Positions 52,636-60,807 of a DNA stretch of 64,000 nt are shown in pieces. Origin of the DNA: Synechococcus sp. PCC 7336. Lineage in GTDB: Bacteria > Cyanobacteriota > Cyanobacteriia > Thermostichales > PCC-7336. The DNA lies in NCBI RefSeq assembly GCF_000332275.1, contig NZ_CM001776.1:1597268-1661267 (forward strand). The letters are read 5' to 3'. Each line of letters starts with the position of its first letter. Position 1 is the first letter of the stretch. The position numbers were made by a program, and so were the translations under genes. Under the pieces are notes generated by a model. The model saw nothing but the letters and a program-made list of their open reading frames with translations. It ran no database searches and had not been told where the DNA came from.

Positions 52636-54063
52636 ATGGCGGAAAGGTCGGTGGCTGATTCAGCTGCCTATCATTTTATTGGTATTGGCGGGATTGGTAT
52701 GTCCGCTCTCGCCTATATCCTTGCGGGGCAGGGCTATCGGGTATCGGGATCCGACTTATCTAACAATAGTTGTACCCAGCGCCTCGCCGAGATGGGGGTG
52801 CATTTCTGTCAGGGACATGCGGCAGAAAATATTCGAGGTCAACCGCAGGTGGTGCATTCTACCGCCATCAAGCCCAATAACCCAGAGTTGGCGGCTGCCA
52901 TCGATCGCCAGTTACCCATCTGTCACCGCTCCGATATTTTGGCACAATTAATCAACGATCGCCCCAGTATTGGCGTTGCGGGCACCCACGGCAAAACCAC
53001 CACCAGCAGTCTGATCGCCTGCATGATGCTCAAAGCCGGTCTCGACCCCACAGCGGCGATCGGCGGCGAAGTGGAGCTACTGGGTGGCAATGCCCGCCTC
53101 GGCCGAGGCGAATATTTTGTGGCCGAGGCAGACGAGTCGGATGGCTCGCTAGTCAAGCTGAAGCCGACGATTGGCGTCATTACCAATATCGAACTCGATC
53201 ATCCCGATCGCTTTCAAACCCTCGACGAAGTGATCGAAGTCTTTCAGCAATTTGTCAGTGGCAGCCAAGTGACGATCGCCTCGCTGGATTGTCCGACAGT
53301 GGCAGCCTCCATTCCCGTCGATGTGGGCTATAGCTTAGAAGATCGTCCCGATGCAGTCTATTGGGCTCGGGACGTGCAGGTCGTGGCTGGCGGCACCGTT
53401 GCCAGCGTGTGGGAGCGGGGCGAGCTGCTGGGAACCCTAAAACTGCGGTTATTGGGTCGCCACAACGTTAGCAATGCTTTGGCGGCGATCGCCGTCGGAC
53501 GGCAGTTAGGGCTGGAGTTTGACGCGATCGCAGAGGCCCTCGCCAACTGCGAAGGAGCCCGTCGCCGCTTCGAACTGAAAGGGACGGTCAACAGCGTTCA
53601 ATTTGTGGATGACTACGCCCATCACCCAACCGAAATTGAAGCAACGCTGGCGGCAGCAAGCACGCAGCAACAGCGGATTGTGGCAGTGTTTCAACCCCAT
53701 CGATACAGCCGCGTTGCTTCGTTGTTTGACGAATTTGCCCACTCGTTTGCCCATGCCGCTACAGTGATTGTCGTGCCCATCTATGCAGCGGGCGAGCAAC
53801 CCCTGCCCGGTCGCGAAACCCAGTCGGCCCAAACCCTCGCGGCTGCCATTGAGGCCGCCCGGCCCAGCCAGACTGGCAGCACCAATGGCCGAAGTGTTTA
53901 TTACGAACCCGATTTAGCCCAACTGTCCGATCGGTTAGTCCCCTTATTGCAAGACAACGATCTGGTGTTATTTTTAGGGGCTGGCAATCTCAATCGCAGC
54001 ATTCCCGACATCATGTCCGCTTATCGACAACAGACCGAGCAATCTCAAACCGCGATCCCGTGA
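52636..54063 (+). CDS. murC: UDP-N-acetylmuramate-L-alanine ligase
   Basis: 475 residues from ATG 52636, placed 5 bases after GGAGGG; an adjacent ATG at 52633 and a TTG at 52594 are less suitable. Adds L-Ala to UDP-MurNAc in peptidoglycan synthesis. Motifs: FIGIGGIGMSALAYIL at the N-terminus, ATP loop GTHGKTTTSSL, and DDYAHHPTEIEATL in the C-terminal domain. murB overlaps its stop (GTGA), so the two are coupled. Confidence 0.97.
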   Translation: MAERSVADSAAYHFIGIGGIGMSALAYILAGQGYRVSGSDLSNNSCTQRLAEMGVHFCQGHAAENIRGQPQVVHSTAIKPNNPELAAAIDRQLPICHRSDILAQLINDRPSIGVAGTHGKTTTSSLIACMMLKAGLDPTAAIGGEVELLGGNARLGRGEYFVAEADESDGSLVKLKPTIGVITNIELDHPDRFQTLDEVIEVFQQFVSGSQVTIASLDCPTVAASIPVDVGYSLEDRPDAVYWARDVQVVAGGTVASVWERGELLGTLKLRLLGRHNVSNALAAIAVGRQLGLEFDAIAEALANCEGARRRFELKGTVNSVQFVDDYAHHPTEIEATLAAASTQQQRIVAVFQPHRYSRVASLFDEFAHSFAHAATVIVVPIYAAGEQPLPGRETQSAQTLAAAIEAARPSQTGSTNGRSVYYEPDLAQLSDRLVPLLQDNDLVLFLGAGNLNRSIPDIMSAYRQQTEQSQTAIP

Positions 54064-54962
54064 CGCAGTCCTCCCGCAATTTACCCCCTCCTTGTGTCGC
54101 CGCTCAGATTTCCCTTGCCCCCTACACGACATTTCGCGTTGGCGGAGCAGCGGAATGGTTGGGCTTGCCGCGATCGCCCCAAGAGCTCCACGACAGTTTG
54201 GCTTGGGCGCAGTCGCAGGACTTAGTATGCCGCTTTATGGGGTTGGGCAGCAATCTGTTGATCGGCGATCGCGGCTTGCCCGGGCTCACCCTCAGCACCC
54301 GCAAACTCAAGCAAGTCAAGGCTTTAGAGGACGGCAAGCTGTGGGTGGAAGCTGGGGCTTCTGCGGTCAAACTGGCCCATACTGTGGCCGACTGGGGTTG
54401 GAGTGGGTTGGAATGGGCCGTTGGGGTGCCGGGAACGCTCGGGGGCATGGCCGTCATGAATGCAGGAGCGCACGGCTGCGAAACCAAGGATGTGCTGGTG
54501 AGTGTAGACATTCTGGACGAGTCGCTGCAGTCCCGCACTTTAGACCCGCAGGAGTTGGACTATCGCTATCGTGACTCGCTCTTGCAGCATCGCCCTTGGA
54601 TTGTCACGGCAGCCACATTTCAACTGGAACCCGATCGCGATCCAGAACAAGTGCGAGCCCAAACCCAAGCCTTTTGGGAAATCCGACATTCTACCCAACC
54701 TTATGACTGGCCCAGTTGCGGCAGTGTATTTCGCAATCCCTATCCCCAAACAGCGGGCTGGCTGATCGAACAAACGGGGTTGAAGGGCTATCAACTGGGG
54801 GGGGCACAGGTGTCTGAGAAACATGCCAATTTCATTATCAATCGCGATCGCGCGACGGCCACAGATATTTATCGCTTGATTGAGCAGGTCCGCGAGCAGG
54901 TCTACGAGCGCTGGGATATTATGCTGCACCCCGAGGTCCGAGTTTTAGGGGAGTTTGATTGA
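54060..54962 (+). CDS. murB: UDP-N-acetylenolpyruvoylglucosamine reductase
   Basis: 300 residues. A flavoenzyme that makes UDP-MurNAc, the substrate of MurC encoded just upstream. FAD-binding pattern APYTTFRVGGAAEWLG at the start, then GLGSNLLIGDRGLPG, and catalytic SCGSVFRNP and ISEKHANFI-like VSEKHANFIIN. Type I MurB length. The start GTG 54060 overlaps the murC stop. Confidence 0.97.
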   Translation: MTQSSRNLPPPCVAAQISLAPYTTFRVGGAAEWLGLPRSPQELHDSLAWAQSQDLVCRFMGLGSNLLIGDRGLPGLTLSTRKLKQVKALEDGKLWVEAGASAVKLAHTVADWGWSGLEWAVGVPGTLGGMAVMNAGAHGCETKDVLVSVDILDESLQSRTLDPQELDYRYRDSLLQHRPWIVTAATFQLEPDRDPEQVRAQTQAFWEIRHSTQPYDWPSCGSVFRNPYPQTAGWLIEQTGLKGYQLGGAQVSEKHANFIINRDRATATDIYRLIEQVREQVYERWDIMLHPEVRVLGEFD

Positions 54963-55057
54963 AATCGGGTCGCTCTTTGCAATACTGTCCCATCAGTGTT
55001 CGAGATCGTCTAAAAATTCCGAACAGGGATCTATGCCGGTTGCCAGCAATCTATCTC

Positions 55058-55311
55058 TAAACCGAGTCTAGTTTGAAACCCGTAGTTTTGAGTTCTTCCT
55101 ACTAGCGCTGCCGCTCGCTGCATTAGCCCCCTAAATCCCCCATTCTGGGGGACTTGACGACAGCGCTAGCTGGGGTTTTGAGACGGGGAAGACGAACCGG
55201 CGAATCACGGTCATTAAAGGTGTGGAGCGAAGCCAACAGACTCTCACAAGTCCCCCACTGGTGGGGGATTTAGGGGGCCGAGTGCAATGCCTGAAAACTC
55301 CAGGTCTCAAC
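55058..55311 (-). repeat. Repeat family B, copy 2 (about 254 bp)
   Basis: Reverse-oriented copy of the repeat at 36347-36614, with the same ends (TAAACCGAGTC at 55058; the other end reads GTTGAGACCTGGAG on the minus strand) and the same inner CCCCCTAAATCCCCC pair. Its end supplies the last codon and stop of the adjacent small gene. It fills the 54963-55306 gap after murB. Confidence 0.75.
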
Positions 55312-55561
55312 ATGGATGAGGTTCATAGACCTCTTCAAGCTCGGATTCATCCGACACGTTTTCGATGCGAATATCGAGATAGTAGCGGTAGTCGTTGGCC
55401 CATTCGACGAACAAGAGGTCATCTGAAAGCTTCCCTTGCTGATAGCGGTTGAAGAAGTCTTCAGAGTCGAGCTTTTGCTCGTTTTCGTAGGTGCTGAGGC
55501 GTTTGGTGACTGCGACCAGAGCATCGATGGGAGAAGTATATTGAATCGTTTGTTTGCGCAT
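55307..55561 (-). CDS. Small protein downstream of HEPN/MNT pair, antitoxin-like
   Basis: 84 residues from ATG 55561 (MRKQTIQYTSPIDALVAVTKRL). It has the pattern LSTYENEQKLDSEDFFNRYQQGKLSDD and WANDYRYYLDIR of small cyanobacterial proteins often found next to RelE- or nuclease-type toxins. No such toxin follows; repeat B begins inside its last codons, replacing the natural end and perhaps a lost partner. It lies 27 bases after the HepT gene on the same strand. Confidence 0.6.
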   Translation of the reverse strand: MRKQTIQYTSPIDALVAVTKRLSTYENEQKLDSEDFFNRYQQGKLSDDLLFVEWANDYRYYLDIRIENVSDESELEEVYEPHPC

Positions 55562-55587
55562 GAGATCGCCTCCTGATTCGCTTGAGT

Positions 55588-55923
55588 CTACGTTATTAAC
55601 CACGGCTCGATCGCCTGCAACAACTCAGGAATGTTGGTTTGAAGGGTGAGCCATACGCGGCGCACATCAACACCTTCGTAATCGTGAATGAGTTTATCTC
55701 GCATTCCTGCGATCGCCGTCCAGGGAATTGCGGAGGTTTGTTGGCGAAATTCTGGGGAGAGGCGTTTGACGGCTTCTCCCAGGATGGCGATTTGGTAGAG
55801 CACGGCGGATTGAGTTTTGATGTCTGCGGTAAAGTTTGCTGCGGTGGTGCCCCGAATAAATTGAAGGGCGAGCCGAGCGGCTTTGGCGATGTCGAGTAAT
55901 GAGGCGCTATCTCGCGGGTTCAT
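55588..55923 (-). CDS. hepT: HepT-type HEPN toxin (DUF86), copy 2
   Basis: 111 residues, helical. The R-x4-H-x-Y motif is RDKLIHDY near residue 75. It differs in sequence from the copy at 31.5 kb, so this is not a recent duplicate. The MNT gene ends 4 bases upstream, without the long overlap of pair 1. Toxin and antitoxin look intact. Confidence 0.9.
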   Translation of the reverse strand: MNPRDSASLLDIAKAARLALQFIRGTTAANFTADIKTQSAVLYQIAILGEAVKRLSPEFRQQTSAIPWTAIAGMRDKLIHDYEGVDVRRVWLTLQTNIPELLQAIEPWLIT

Positions 55924-55927
55924 AGGC

Positions 55928-56239
55928 TTAGGAATAGACGACGCGAGCGGTGCTTAAGATTTCGTTGCGACGGATCCAGTTGTCGCTGGTTTCGATGACG
56001 TGTTTTTCAATTAGATCGACGTTTCGGCCTGCGATCTGTTCGAGTTCCTGTTGCATGGTGATGAGGTCGAGGAGAGTCCAAGGGGTGTTGGGGGCAAAGC
56101 TGATGAGGATGTCTAGATCGCTATCGGGACGGAAGTCGTCTCTCAATACGGAGCCGAACAGAGCTAGCTCGGCAATCTGCCATTTTTGACAGAAGCGATC
56201 GACTGTTTCGGTGGGTAGTTCAATGTTGCCTAGCTGCAT
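55928..56239 (-). CDS. mntA: MntA-type nucleotidyltransferase antitoxin, copy 2
   Basis: 103 residues. Signature GSVLRDDFRPDSDLDILISF (GS-x10-D-x-D) is complete, followed by the DLITMQQELEQIAGRNVDLIEKHVI core. It should modify and silence the HepT encoded directly downstream. First gene of a three-gene unit (MNT, HEPN, small protein). Confidence 0.9.
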   Translation of the reverse strand: MQLGNIELPTETVDRFCQKWQIAELALFGSVLRDDFRPDSDLDILISFAPNTPWTLLDLITMQQELEQIAGRNVDLIEKHVIETSDNWIRRNEILSTARVVYS

Positions 56240-56306
56240 GGGTATTTGGGGCTGCGGGTTTGAAGGCTGGTTGCTCTGGTGTCGATTTGCTCTGCCTACG
56301 TTTAAG

Positions 56307-58991
56307 CTAACTGACGCTGAAGACTTTCATCACTTCGTCGCCAAGGTGGTTGATGACTTTGACGGCGATGCGACCGGATTTGGGTTTGTCGAAGGGGCGA
56401 GAGGTTTCGCTGTACAAGCTCTCCCAAGCTTCGGGATCGATTTCGACGTTGAGGGTGGTTTTGAGGGATTTGTAGGGGTCGCTGGCACCCAGGAAGTAGG
56501 CGTGGCGGACGAAGAAGCTTTCTTCGTTGTAGTCGGTGTCGATAAACCAGCACGCTATGGCATCGGTATCGCTTGCCCGCACCTCACCAGACTGCGGATG
56601 AAAGACATCAACGCCGTGGATGGTGACTTGGGTGTAGTGGCTAGTGGTTAGTGGGGAGTGGAGAGAGATTTCATGAGTCCCCGCAGCATTTTGCCAATCT
56701 CGGTACAAGCGTTGAGTAAGTTCTCGGAATTTGTCAGGGTGAGATAATCCAGCTTCGCGGACAAAATTATGAAGGTTTCCAGTTCCGCCAGAGATCCCCG
56801 CGCAATGCCAAGCGACTGTAGAAACTCCCCGGTCGTTTTCCTGGCCTGACCCTCCGCGATATTGGCTGGAATTGACGTGGCGGCTCGCCGTATCTGTGAG
56901 GTGATCCCAAATTTCTCTTCGGCAGGAAAACTCCGCGTAGCGGCATAAATCTTGACGGCTAAGTTCATTGATTTCTGCCAGACGATCAACTCCCGATACG
57001 AGCTTAAAGATTTCATAGGGGGCTACCCTCGTCCCTGCACTATCCACTATCCACTCCTCACTAGCCACTACAATATCCGGTTCGCCAAAGATGACGAAGA
57101 GGTTGCCTTTGCCGGTGTTTTTGAGGGTGTCGGCCATGTGGAGGTCTGCGTTCATGCGGGCTTTGAGGACGGGGATGCGGCCTAGCTTGGTGAATTCGGC
57201 GGAGTGGGCGTCGTAGCTGAAGGCGCAAGCGATTAGGACATCGAAGCCTGCGTCTCCGGCTTCGCGGGTGGCGGCGACGAGGTCGGCACGGGAGACGGTG
57301 CCAAATTCGGGACCGATGAAGATGCCTGCCCGTTTTTCGGTTTCGCTATCGCCTTCGAGGTAGCGACCTTCGGCACAGATGTAGTCGCCGGGCCAGCCGG
57401 TGAGGGTGGTAAAGGTGATTTTGTCGCTTTTGTGGGCTTGTTGGACTCCTGCAATTTTGAGGGTTTCGAGGATAACGTTGGCGAAGTCGGTGGCTGCGCT
57501 AGTGGTTAGTGAAGGATCTTGACTAGTCACTAAACACTTGCCACTATCCACTTGGTCTACCAGTTCATCATGTTCATCTACTGCCAATACCCGATGGGGG
57601 GAGAGGCTTTCGACGGTGAAGGGGCCGGCGACGCGGACGATGGTTTTGTCTTGGTAGGGTTTGTCGTAGAGGAATTCTTGGTCGGCGCTGGCGGCGATGG
57701 AGGCATCGATCTCTTTTTGGCGGGCGATGCGGGCTTTCCAGAATTCTGCTAGGGGTTTCTGGGTGTTGTCGGGCCAGTCGGTAGGCTGTTCGCGGGGGAC
57801 TTCCCATTCGAGCAGGGCGTTGGCGGGGGCGTCTTCGCCGGAGGGTAGCTTGACGGTGCCGCTGGCAGTGAAGTCAATTTTTTGGCCGTTTCTGCTGCCG
57901 GTGGTGACTTTGTAGGGTTTGCTGTGCCCATCCAGAGCGGCGTTGAGATTGGTCAGTGCCTCCTCGACTTGGGGCTGATACTGTTCCCAAATCACGTCGA
58001 TTTCGGCATTGTTGGCAATGGCTTTTAAAGTGATGTGGGGGACGCGATCGTAGACAAAGCCCTGGCGAATATTGCCGTAGGTGGGGGATTCTGAGGGAAT
58101 AGTGCGGGTGAGTTCGGCTTCTTTCTGCTGCCCTGATTTGGAGTCTTTGAGTAGGTAGTAGGGGTAGCGGGCACCCATGATGCGGGCACGGGCTAGGGCT
58201 AGAGCGACGCGGGAAGTGTCGATGGCGATCCAGCGGCGGCCCCATTGTTCGGCGACGTAGGCAGTGGTGCCAGATCCGCAGGTGGGATCTAATACAAGAT
58301 CGCCCGGGTCTGTAGCCATTAAAAGGCAGCGAGCAACTATTTGTGGATTAGTTTCTACCACGTAACTCTTCAGAGAAGCATCAAATCCCCAACGCAAGTC
58401 AGACCAGAGATTATTGATCGGAGCTATTTTGTAGTCATCAAGAAACCGAGCATATCTTAAGGAATTAGTTCTTTGATAGATACGACTTGCTTTGAGGAGA
58501 TTGCTGAAGCCTGTCTTGTTTGTTTTCCAATGCTGTCCACTTGGGCAGTCAAAACATTTTCCCAAATGATCAACAGAAAATGAGCCTGAAAGTGTCTCCC
58601 CCTGACTAGTTGTTGAAGAATAAGTAGCTAATTGAATGAATTCTTTATCAGGATGTTTCTCAAGATCATTCCTCTTGACAGAAAGACCGCTCAAAGAATT
58701 GAAGAAATACTTATAGTCTTTTGCAAGGTCACTACTTTCATTTTTCTCTAAATATAACTGTCTGTATTTAACAACTTCTTTTCTCTTTGCATACCATAGG
58801 ATAAAGTCTCCTACAGAGCCCAGTGTGCGAGTATCGCCGAATCCACTCGTTTTAGTCAAAAAAACAACTGATGTAAAATTTTCAGTGCCGAAAATTTCGT
58901 CTAAAAGTAACTTTATTTTGTCAAAGTTCTCATCTCCAATTTGCAAGAAAATCGAGCCACTATTCGTCAACAAATCCCTCGCCACCGTCAA
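56307..58991 (-). CDS. mod: Type III DNA methyltransferase (Mod), C-terminal part after frameshift
   Basis: 894 codons continuing the gene that starts at 59649; the TTG at 58991 is only where the frame opens. It begins LTVARDLLTNSGSIFLQIGDEN, contains the SAM motif VLDPTCGSGTTAYVAEQWGRRWIAID and ends KVINHLGDEVMKVF, as in full-length Mod proteins. DPPY lies in the other part, giving the beta-type order. Two insertions with inverted 7-bp repeats sit inside the frame (56634-57071 and 57499-57550) and keep it open. Probably inactive because of the frameshift. Confidence 0.85.
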   Translation of the reverse strand: MTVARDLLTNSGSIFLQIGDENFDKIKLLLDEIFGTENFTSVVFLTKTSGFGDTRTLGSVGDFILWYAKRKEVVKYRQLYLEKNESSDLAKDYKYFFNSLSGLSVKRNDLEKHPDKEFIQLATYSSTTSQGETLSGSFSVDHLGKCFDCPSGQHWKTNKTGFSNLLKASRIYQRTNSLRYARFLDDYKIAPINNLWSDLRWGFDASLKSYVVETNPQIVARCLLMATDPGDLVLDPTCGSGTTAYVAEQWGRRWIAIDTSRVALALARARIMGARYPYYLLKDSKSGQQKEAELTRTIPSESPTYGNIRQGFVYDRVPHITLKAIANNAEIDVIWEQYQPQVEEALTNLNAALDGHSKPYKVTTGSRNGQKIDFTASGTVKLPSGEDAPANALLEWEVPREQPTDWPDNTQKPLAEFWKARIARQKEIDASIAASADQEFLYDKPYQDKTIVRVAGPFTVESLSPHRVLAVDEHDELVDQVDSGKCLVTSQDPSLTTSAATDFANVILETLKIAGVQQAHKSDKITFTTLTGWPGDYICAEGRYLEGDSETEKRAGIFIGPEFGTVSRADLVAATREAGDAGFDVLIACAFSYDAHSAEFTKLGRIPVLKARMNADLHMADTLKNTGKGNLFVIFGEPDIVVASEEWIVDSAGTRVAPYEIFKLVSGVDRLAEINELSRQDLCRYAEFSCRREIWDHLTDTASRHVNSSQYRGGSGQENDRGVSTVAWHCAGISGGTGNLHNFVREAGLSHPDKFRELTQRLYRDWQNAAGTHEISLHSPLTTSHYTQVTIHGVDVFHPQSGEVRASDTDAIACWFIDTDYNEESFFVRHAYFLGASDPYKSLKTTLNVEIDPEAWESLYSETSRPFDKPKSGRIAVKVINHLGDEVMKVFSVS
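56634..57071 (-). mobile_element. Heptad-repeat cassette carrying a four-helix-bundle gene
   Basis: 438 bp. The left edge is four 7-bp units GTAGTGG CTAGTGG TTAG... (56634-56661); the right edge is inverted units CTATCCA CTATCCA CTCCTCA CTAGCCA (57040-57071). Outer ends match as GTAGTGGCTAGTG inverted repeats. Inside is one complete gene. The Mod sequence is family-like on both sides (GEPDIV before, GVDVFHPQSGEVR after) and foreign between. The length is a multiple of three, so the host frame reads through. Confidence 0.75.
56648..57016 (-). CDS. Four-helix-bundle protein (23S rRNA IVS/S23 family)
   Basis: 122 residues in a different frame from the surrounding mod gene. It shows the family start SYRELIVWQKSMNLAVKIY, then FPAEEKFGITSQIRRAATSIPANIAEGQAR, LGIARGSLAELETFI and a last helix. 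This family is found in intervening sequences of 23S rRNA genes and as DGR accessory proteins (Avd), and is thought to bind nucleic acid. Here it is the cargo of the heptad-repeat cassette, and its last codons (SLSTPH) are made from the repeat units. Confidence 0.85.
   Translation of the reverse strand: MKSLSSYRELIVWQKSMNLAVKIYAATRSFPAEEKFGITSQIRRAATSIPANIAEGQARKTTGEFLQSLGIARGSLAELETFIILSAKLDYLTLTNSENLLNACTEIGKMLRGLMKSLSTPH
57499..57550 (-). mobile_element. Empty heptad-repeat mini-element in mod
   Basis: CTAGTGG TTAGTGA (57499-57512) faces the inverted units CTAGTCA CTAAACA CTTGCCA CTATCCA (57523-57550) across ten bases. Same repeat type as the cassette 430 bp away but without a gene. In Mod it adds a short peptide (about KCLVTSQDPSLTTS) to a region where relatives have a variable loop. 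Confidence 0.6.
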
Positions 58992-59649
58992 CCGATCGCG
59001 TAGAATAAGTCAAATACGAATGAATCCCATCCCGCCAAGTATCTCGAAACGCCTTCACCTGCTCTGGTTCCCGCGTAATGTGATCCGTCTTGCCATCCTT
59101 CACATCCCGACTCGTCGTAGACCACTGAAAATTCGAATTGAACTTAATCCTATAGGGCGGGTCGAGATAAATACACTGCACCTTCCCCCGCAGCCCCTCC
59201 CGCTCCGCCAAACTCGCCATCACCTGCAAGCTATCCCCCAAAATCATCCGGTTCGTCCAATGGGCATCGTGCTGATAAAACTCCGCCCCCTGCACCTCCT
59301 GCGGCAACCCATTAAAATCCGCAAACAAATCGAGCTGTTCATCCTGCCGCAACTCCGTCCGCTGCATCAAGTCATCAATCAACACCTTCGGATGCACCTT
59401 CTCCTGGATATACAGCGGCGGCGCACTCACCACCAAATCCGACCAATCCTGCTCATCCTTGCCCCGCCACACCAACTGCGGATCGAGATCCCGATTGCGG
59501 CGCTCATACGCCACCCGAATCGGACTCTTCTCCTCCTCCGCCATCACCGCCTGATACTCCGCCGTCGGGATATTCTTCCGCGTCGCCTCATCGTACTTCA
59601 GGGTTTCGACCTTCTTCGGTTGCTTGTTGGCAGATTTGCGAGGAGACAT
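58960..59649 (-). CDS. mod: Type III DNA methyltransferase (Mod), N-terminal part before frameshift
   Basis: 229 codons from ATG 59649 (MSPRKSANKQPKKVETLKYDE). It holds a family N-terminus, RMILGDSLQVMASLAEREGL and the catalytic motif QCIYLDPPYRIKFNSNFQW. At about 59012 the frame leaves the family sequence (HSYLTY then STRSVDGG). Dropping one T there gives HSYLTYLRDRLTVARDLL and joins the downstream part into one protein of about 1,110 residues. The extra T is not in a long homopolymer. Confidence 0.87.
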   Translation of the reverse strand: MSPRKSANKQPKKVETLKYDEATRKNIPTAEYQAVMAEEEKSPIRVAYERRNRDLDPQLVWRGKDEQDWSDLVVSAPPLYIQEKVHPKVLIDDLMQRTELRQDEQLDLFADFNGLPQEVQGAEFYQHDAHWTNRMILGDSLQVMASLAEREGLRGKVQCIYLDPPYRIKFNSNFQWSTTSRDVKDGKTDHITREPEQVKAFRDTWRDGIHSYLTYSTRSVDGGEGFVDE

Positions 59650-59721
59650 GATGGGGGATTGGTTATGGGTTAGGGTCAGTCGTTAGCCTTTGGCTCTAGT
59701 CGCTAGAAACTCGGCAGAACA

Positions 59722-60090
59722 TTAGAGTAACGGTGAGGTCAGGCTGAGAGATTCGGCAATGGTTTTGAGGCGTTTATCTCGCGTCCAAAGTTCTGCATCG
59801 CCAACCAGAGAAACAGCAGTTAGCAAATGCAGATCGATCCAGCCGACACCACGTCCCATGAGCTGATGCGTATCGAGCAAGACCAAAACCTGGTCACTGG
59901 TAGCAGGTTGAATCGACGGCAGAGCCTGCCAACGCTTGAGCAAAAGCTGGCGATTTTTGAAGGAGCCGATCGCGAGTTCGCCCAGCACCATTTCATGCAT
60001 CACAATTGTTCCCTGGCGCAGTTGCTCTGCTAAGAGCGGTTCCCCTTGCCGCAGATAATCAATCCAAACCGAGGTGTCAGCCAAAATCAT
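59722..60090 (-). CDS. vapC: VapC-type PIN-domain toxin
   Basis: 122 residues. PIN acidic residues are visible: Asp5 in LADTSVWIDYLR, Glu in VLGELAIGSF, Asp in GWIDLHLLTAV and Asp in LWTRDKRL. It is an RNase that usually cuts tRNA or rRNA. The antitoxin gene ends 9 bases upstream on the same strand. Confidence 0.92.
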   Translation of the reverse strand: MILADTSVWIDYLRQGEPLLAEQLRQGTIVMHEMVLGELAIGSFKNRQLLLKRWQALPSIQPATSDQVLVLLDTHQLMGRGVGWIDLHLLTAVSLVGDAELWTRDKRLKTIAESLSLTSPLL

Positions 60091-60099
60091 TGCGCCCCT

Positions 60100-60318
60100 C
60101 TAAATGTCATACCGACGGCGAGGAATCACAGCCGCTTGTGGCTCAGTTCCGCCTAAATCCTCTAGCTTTGGCTCTTTGTCTGAGACTGGTAGCACCTGAG
60201 TATCATCAGCCTCGTCTTCGAGTAGGGTAACAATCGCCCTAGCCGACTTCACCGCTGGCTGTTCTTTAAGCCATTTAATCTCACCGTTCTCAATCATGAC
60301 TTCGTAAGCTCTTAACAT
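60100..60318 (-). CDS. vapB: VapB-type antitoxin
   Basis: 72 residues: MLRAYEVMIENGEIKWL then SARAIVTLLEDEADD and an acidic tail. The pattern matches small cyanobacterial antitoxins that pair with PIN toxins, with the AbrB-like or ribbon N-terminus inferred. It precedes vapC. Its start overlaps the end of the duplicated mod fragment. Confidence 0.8.
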   Translation of the reverse strand: MLRAYEVMIENGEIKWLKEQPAVKSARAIVTLLEDEADDTQVLPVSDKEPKLEDLGGTEPQAAVIPRRRYDI

Positions 60319-60527
60319 AATTTCATCTCCTGGGTTATTGTCAGCCGATCAGTCTGTCTGGGAGCGAGAGCCCGCTTGCGGCGATCATGCGCAACCTGAA
60401 TCGTGCTTTTCTTCTCCTCCTCCATCACCGCTCGATACTCCGCCATCGGGATATGCTTCCGCGTCGCCTCCTCGTGCTTCAGGGTTTCGACTTTCTTCGG
60501 TTGCTTGTTGGCAGATTTGCGAGGCAT
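60312..60527 (-). pseudogene. Duplicated fragment of the mod gene start
   Basis: ATG 60527 opens PRKSANKQPKKVETLKHEEATRKHIPMAEYRAVMEEEKKS, nearly the same as the first 45 residues of Mod at 59649, in DNA as well. Similarity fades around 60366, after which the frame soon stops. It is a relic of a second or rearranged mod gene, left upstream of vapB. Not expected to make a working protein. Confidence 0.75.
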
Positions 60528-60584
60528 AGCGTTGGGGATGTGAGAGATCAAGGGAGAAAGGGGCAAAGAGAAAAAACGTAAGGT

Positions 60585-60797
60585 TTAAGAGAACTGGATA
60601 TCGGCTTGTTTCTCAATCGCCTTCAAAGTACCCATAGGAATGACTCTTTTGCTATGAATCGGGACGATCGCGGTACGGCGGGTTGCTGAATTGAATAGCT
60701 TGAGGTGGGAGCCCGTTTGGGAGACCTCAACAAAACCAGCAGCTTTGAGTTGCTCAATCACCTGTTTAGCGTTCAGGCGTGGAGTTTTGGAAGACAT
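60585..60797 (-). CDS. hicA: HicA-type toxin
   Basis: 70 residues with the double-stranded RNA-binding-like HicA fold: LNAKQVIEQLKAAGFVEVSQTGSHLKLF, catalytic His in GSHLKL, then IVPIHSKRVIPMGTLKAIEKQA. An mRNA interferase. It follows hicB by 10 bases. Different from the larger HicA type broken at 5.1 kb. Confidence 0.92.
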   Translation of the reverse strand: MSSKTPRLNAKQVIEQLKAAGFVEVSQTGSHLKLFNSATRRTAIVPIHSKRVIPMGTLKAIEKQADIQFS

Positions 60798-60807
60798 GAC
60801 AGTTCCA

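Noticed and set aside
56307-57016. Diversity-generating retroelement, because Avd belongs to the four-helix-bundle family
   Set aside because: No reverse transcriptase, template repeat or variable repeat is visible near the gene.
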